15,277 bases of DNA, from positions 1 to 15,277 of the forward strand of contig VBKQ01000126.1 of NCBI GenBank assembly GCA_005879505.1, written 5' to 3'. Each line of letters starts with the position of its first letter. Position 1 is the first letter of the stretch. The position numbers and the translations under genes were made by a program. Source of the DNA: Deltaproteobacteria bacterium (GTDB lineage Bacteria; Myxococcota; Myxococcia; Myxococcales; 40CM-4-68-19). This document shows, piece by piece, positions 13,782-15,277 of the stretch. The notes beneath the pieces were generated by a model. That model was not told the origin of the DNA. It made no database searches and saw only the letters and a program-made list of their open reading frames with translations.

Positions 13782-14162
13782 CGCGAGTCGGGGCAGCCTG
13801 TTTGGGGCACTCCTGGTGGACCCGAATCGTGGGCGATCTTGCACAAAACAATGACAATCCTGAATCTTCTTGCATTTTGCAGGACAAAATTGTCCCGTTT
13901 CCCGCCGTAATCAGAGGGAAACGAGCCCGCTCGCTTCCGGAAGGATCCTTCCAGAAGATCTCAGCGCGCACTCGGCGGAAACCCGCGAACGACTGGCCGA
14001 CAAATACGTAGGCGCATCTCGGATTCCACGATTCTGTCGCATCGCCTTGGTTTCCGCGAGGACTCCTTTTCGCGAGGTTTTCCCACGTGCGGACTGGGCC
14101 CGGAGGCGTTTCCGTCTCGTCCCGGCGTGCATGGCCGTTCAGTTGCATTCCGCAGTTCCCGC
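13782..14162. other. Non-coding region with AT-richer patch and two palindromes
   Basis: About 380 bases without a convincing gene. Open frames on both strands are Arg/Ser-rich shadows. Bases about 13840-13895 are clearly AT-richer than the rest of the window (CACAAAACAATGACAATC and TGCATTTTGC), as expected around a promoter. They include GGACAA-AA-TTGTCC (13882-13895). A stronger structure follows at 13934-13957: CTTC-C-GGAAGGATCCTTCC-A-GAAG, a perfect 14-bp palindrome extended by four more pairs beyond one mismatch. No convincing sigma-70 or sigma-54 promoter pair and no T-tract terminator could be fixed. It may hold the end of the protease transcript and the promoter of the small genes downstream. 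Confidence 0.4.
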
Positions 14163-14486
14163 ATGAACGAACGAACGGTCCTGCTCGAGTTGCTCCTCTC
14201 CGGGTTCTTTGCCGTCGCGTGCATCCGCGCTTCCGTGCCAATCAACTCGGGAGACGGGTCGTTCGTGGCGAACCTGCTCCGCTTTCCCGGCCGGATCGAA
14301 AGGCTCCGGCGATCGCGGTGGCAGTGGTTCGCCATGGTGTCGCTGATGGTCGTACTGCGACTTCAGCAGCAGCTGCCTCCGGTCCTCGAATTGATGGCCG
14401 CCTTCCAGTTCCTGCTCTTTCTCGCCCTGCCAACCCGGACCACCCGGCCTGGAGCGGACGCAAGAGGCCATGCGACAGGTGTATGA
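14163..14486 (+). CDS. Small membrane protein of unknown function
   Basis: A 107-residue protein I do not recognise. Hydrophobic segments lie at about 6-24 (VLLELLLSGFFAVACIRASV) and about 54-90, the latter split by a short QQQLPP turn (WFAMVSLMVVL, then LMAAFQFLLFLALP). A basic loop RIERLRRSRW sits between them, on the likely cytoplasmic side. It is therefore an inner-membrane protein with two or three helices. No Shine-Dalgarno site precedes ATG 14163, and an in-frame GTG at 14127 would add twelve residues. Its 3' end overlaps the next gene by 17 bases, which suggests the two are translated together. Function unknown. Confidence 0.6.
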   Translation: MNERTVLLELLLSGFFAVACIRASVPINSGDGSFVANLLRFPGRIERLRRSRWQWFAMVSLMVVLRLQQQLPPVLELMAAFQFLLFLALPTRTTRPGADARGHATGV

Positions 14487-14925
14487 GGTCGCTGACTTCG
14501 TGCGCGCGACGCGAAGGCGCTTGCGCTTCGGCGAATTCTCGCGCGCGCCCATCCAGATCATGCGGCTCGAGTTGCGGGGCGATTTCGCGGAATGCGACTG
14601 GATGATCCGGCCTCCAGACCTCTGGGACTCGAAGGTCCCGCTGTCCGCGCGAAATGAAAGCTCATCGCAGCAAGCGCTGGCCGATGCGATGGCCATGCGG
14701 CATCTGCTCTTGGGGGAGTTGCAGCACATTCGAAGCGCGGCGTTGCGCGCCTTTCGTCCCTCGGAATTCGGGACGCCCGACGTGATCATCGCCGGGACGA
14801 TCCTCCGGGAGGACCCTTACCTCCTGAGAATTCCCTCGCCCGTGATGCGGGCGAAGCTCTGTGGGTTCCGGTTCGAGCTGGACAACGGCTTCTTGAAACC
14901 ACTGAGGCGCGACGATGCAGTCTGA
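14470..14925 (+). CDS. Conserved-looking protein of unknown function
   Basis: A 151-residue soluble protein with no family I can name. The start ATG 14470 has AGAGG (14463-14467) just upstream and lies inside the end of the preceding membrane protein gene, a typical translational coupling. The composition is balanced: the sequence includes MRLELRGDFAECDWMIRPPD, a predicted helix ALADAMAMRHLLLGELQHI and a strand-rich end (TPDVIIAGTILRED, LLRIPSPVMRAKLCGFRFEL). It looks like a real alpha/beta protein rather than a shadow frame. There is no signal peptide or membrane helix. The neighbours on both sides are membrane proteins, so a peripheral partner role is possible, but that is speculation. Confidence 0.65.
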   Translation: MRQVYEVADFVRATRRRLRFGEFSRAPIQIMRLELRGDFAECDWMIRPPDLWDSKVPLSARNESSSQQALADAMAMRHLLLGELQHIRSAALRAFRPSEFGTPDVIIAGTILREDPYLLRIPSPVMRAKLCGFRFELDNGFLKPLRRDDAV

Positions 14926-14962
14926 CAGGCCAATGACCCCCATTCCGGGTCGAGGAGGAAGC

Positions 14963-14995
14963 ATGTCGAGGAGGATCATTCATGGCGGCGACTAA
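14963..14995 (+). CDS. Possible 10-codon upstream ORF (leader peptide)
   Basis: ATG 14963 has its own strong ribosome site, GAGGAGG, at 14952-14958 and encodes MSRRIIHGGD before TAA. It overlaps the start of the next gene (14982) by 14 bases in another frame. The two ribosome sites are copies of one 11-base sequence, GTCGAGGAGGA, at 14949-14959 and 14965-14975. A small hairpin GACCC/GGGTC (14935-14939, 14947-14951) precedes them. It may tune translation of the downstream membrane protein by coupling. It is too short to prove coding. Confidence 0.3.
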   Translation: MSRRIIHGGD

Positions 14996-15277
14996 GTCCC
15001 AAGGAAGCTACTTCGGGCTGTTCCTGGTCGGGGGCACGGTCCTCTGCGGTGGCATCGCGGTCTTCGGGACCGCCGCAGGAAAGCTGCTGGTGCTGGTGGG
15101 CGCAGGAATCCTGCTGGCGGCGGCGGGGGGCTTCTTGAGGATCAAGCCCCTCGAGGGCGAGACGCCCCTTCAGCCGAGCCCGGAAGCAATGAAGTGGATC
15201 GGTGCGGGCGTCGCCTTGCTCGGTTGGGTGGTCACGATCGGCGGACTGCACTACGTGGACACCAGCGGGGGGCGCAT
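14982..15277 (+). CDS. Conserved small membrane protein, 3' end outside window
   Basis: An open frame of 98 codons that runs off the window. ATG 14982 has GAGGAGG (14968-14974) seven bases upstream. Three hydrophobic segments are visible: about 10-31 (FGLFLVGGTVLCGGIAVFGT), 34-52 (KLLVLVGAGILLAAAGGF) and 71-90 (WIGAGVALLGWVVTIGGLH). A short loop with RIKPLEGETP separates the second and third. I recall near-identical short membrane proteins of unknown function in myxobacteria, but no name or role is established here. It follows the 151-residue gene by 56 bases on the same strand, so it is probably in the same transcript. Confidence 0.75.
   Translation, partial: MAATKSQGSYFGLFLVGGTVLCGGIAVFGTAAGKLLVLVGAGILLAAAGGFLRIKPLEGETPLQPSPEAMKWIGAGVALLGWVVTIGGLHYVDTSGGR

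Overview
The window is GC-rich, with coding frames strongly biased to G/C at third positions. Gene content points to a soil-type Myxococcota (delta-proteobacterial) genome: a Hanks-type Ser/Thr kinase, a very large surface lipoprotein ending in a Gly-rich domain, a 'GG-repeat' beta-propeller relic, and a small conserved membrane protein of a type I recall from myxobacteria. This placement is inferred from gene content, not from a marker gene.

Layout. 20-682: short soluble histidine kinase, probably the second gene of a two-component operon whose first gene ends at base 10. 766-8916: one giant repeat protein (lipobox, IPT/TIG-like domain, a long tandem array of about 110-121-residue beta-sandwich units, Ig-like and BIG2-like domains, Gly-rich C-terminus). 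Its frame is broken three times inside the repeats (about 4775, 5160 and 6088). Each break lacks roughly 105-130 bp and each shifts the frame the same way, so the third returns the gene to its original frame. 8938-10032: a patchwork of three gene pieces packed edge to edge on alternating strands, namely a TonB-C-like tail (-), a beta-propeller piece (+) and the front of a Ser/Thr kinase cut just after DFG (-). 10144-13781: three intact + strand genes, a class A FAD monooxygenase, an orphan MacB/FtsX-type permease and an M48 metalloprotease lipoprotein. 13782-14162: non-coding, with an AT-richer patch and two palindromes. 14163-15277: a tight group of small genes (membrane protein, overlapping unknown protein, 10-codon upstream ORF, membrane protein running off the end).

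No RNA gene, transposase, integrase or CRISPR array was recognised. The most unusual part is 4.7-9.45 kb, where at least five breakpoints cluster between intact genes. Either this locus has been rearranged by recombination among its repeats, or repeats were collapsed and joined wrongly in assembly. The sequence alone does not decide. No complete new defence or biosynthetic system is visible; the candidates for new biology are the giant surface protein and the small-gene cluster at the right end.
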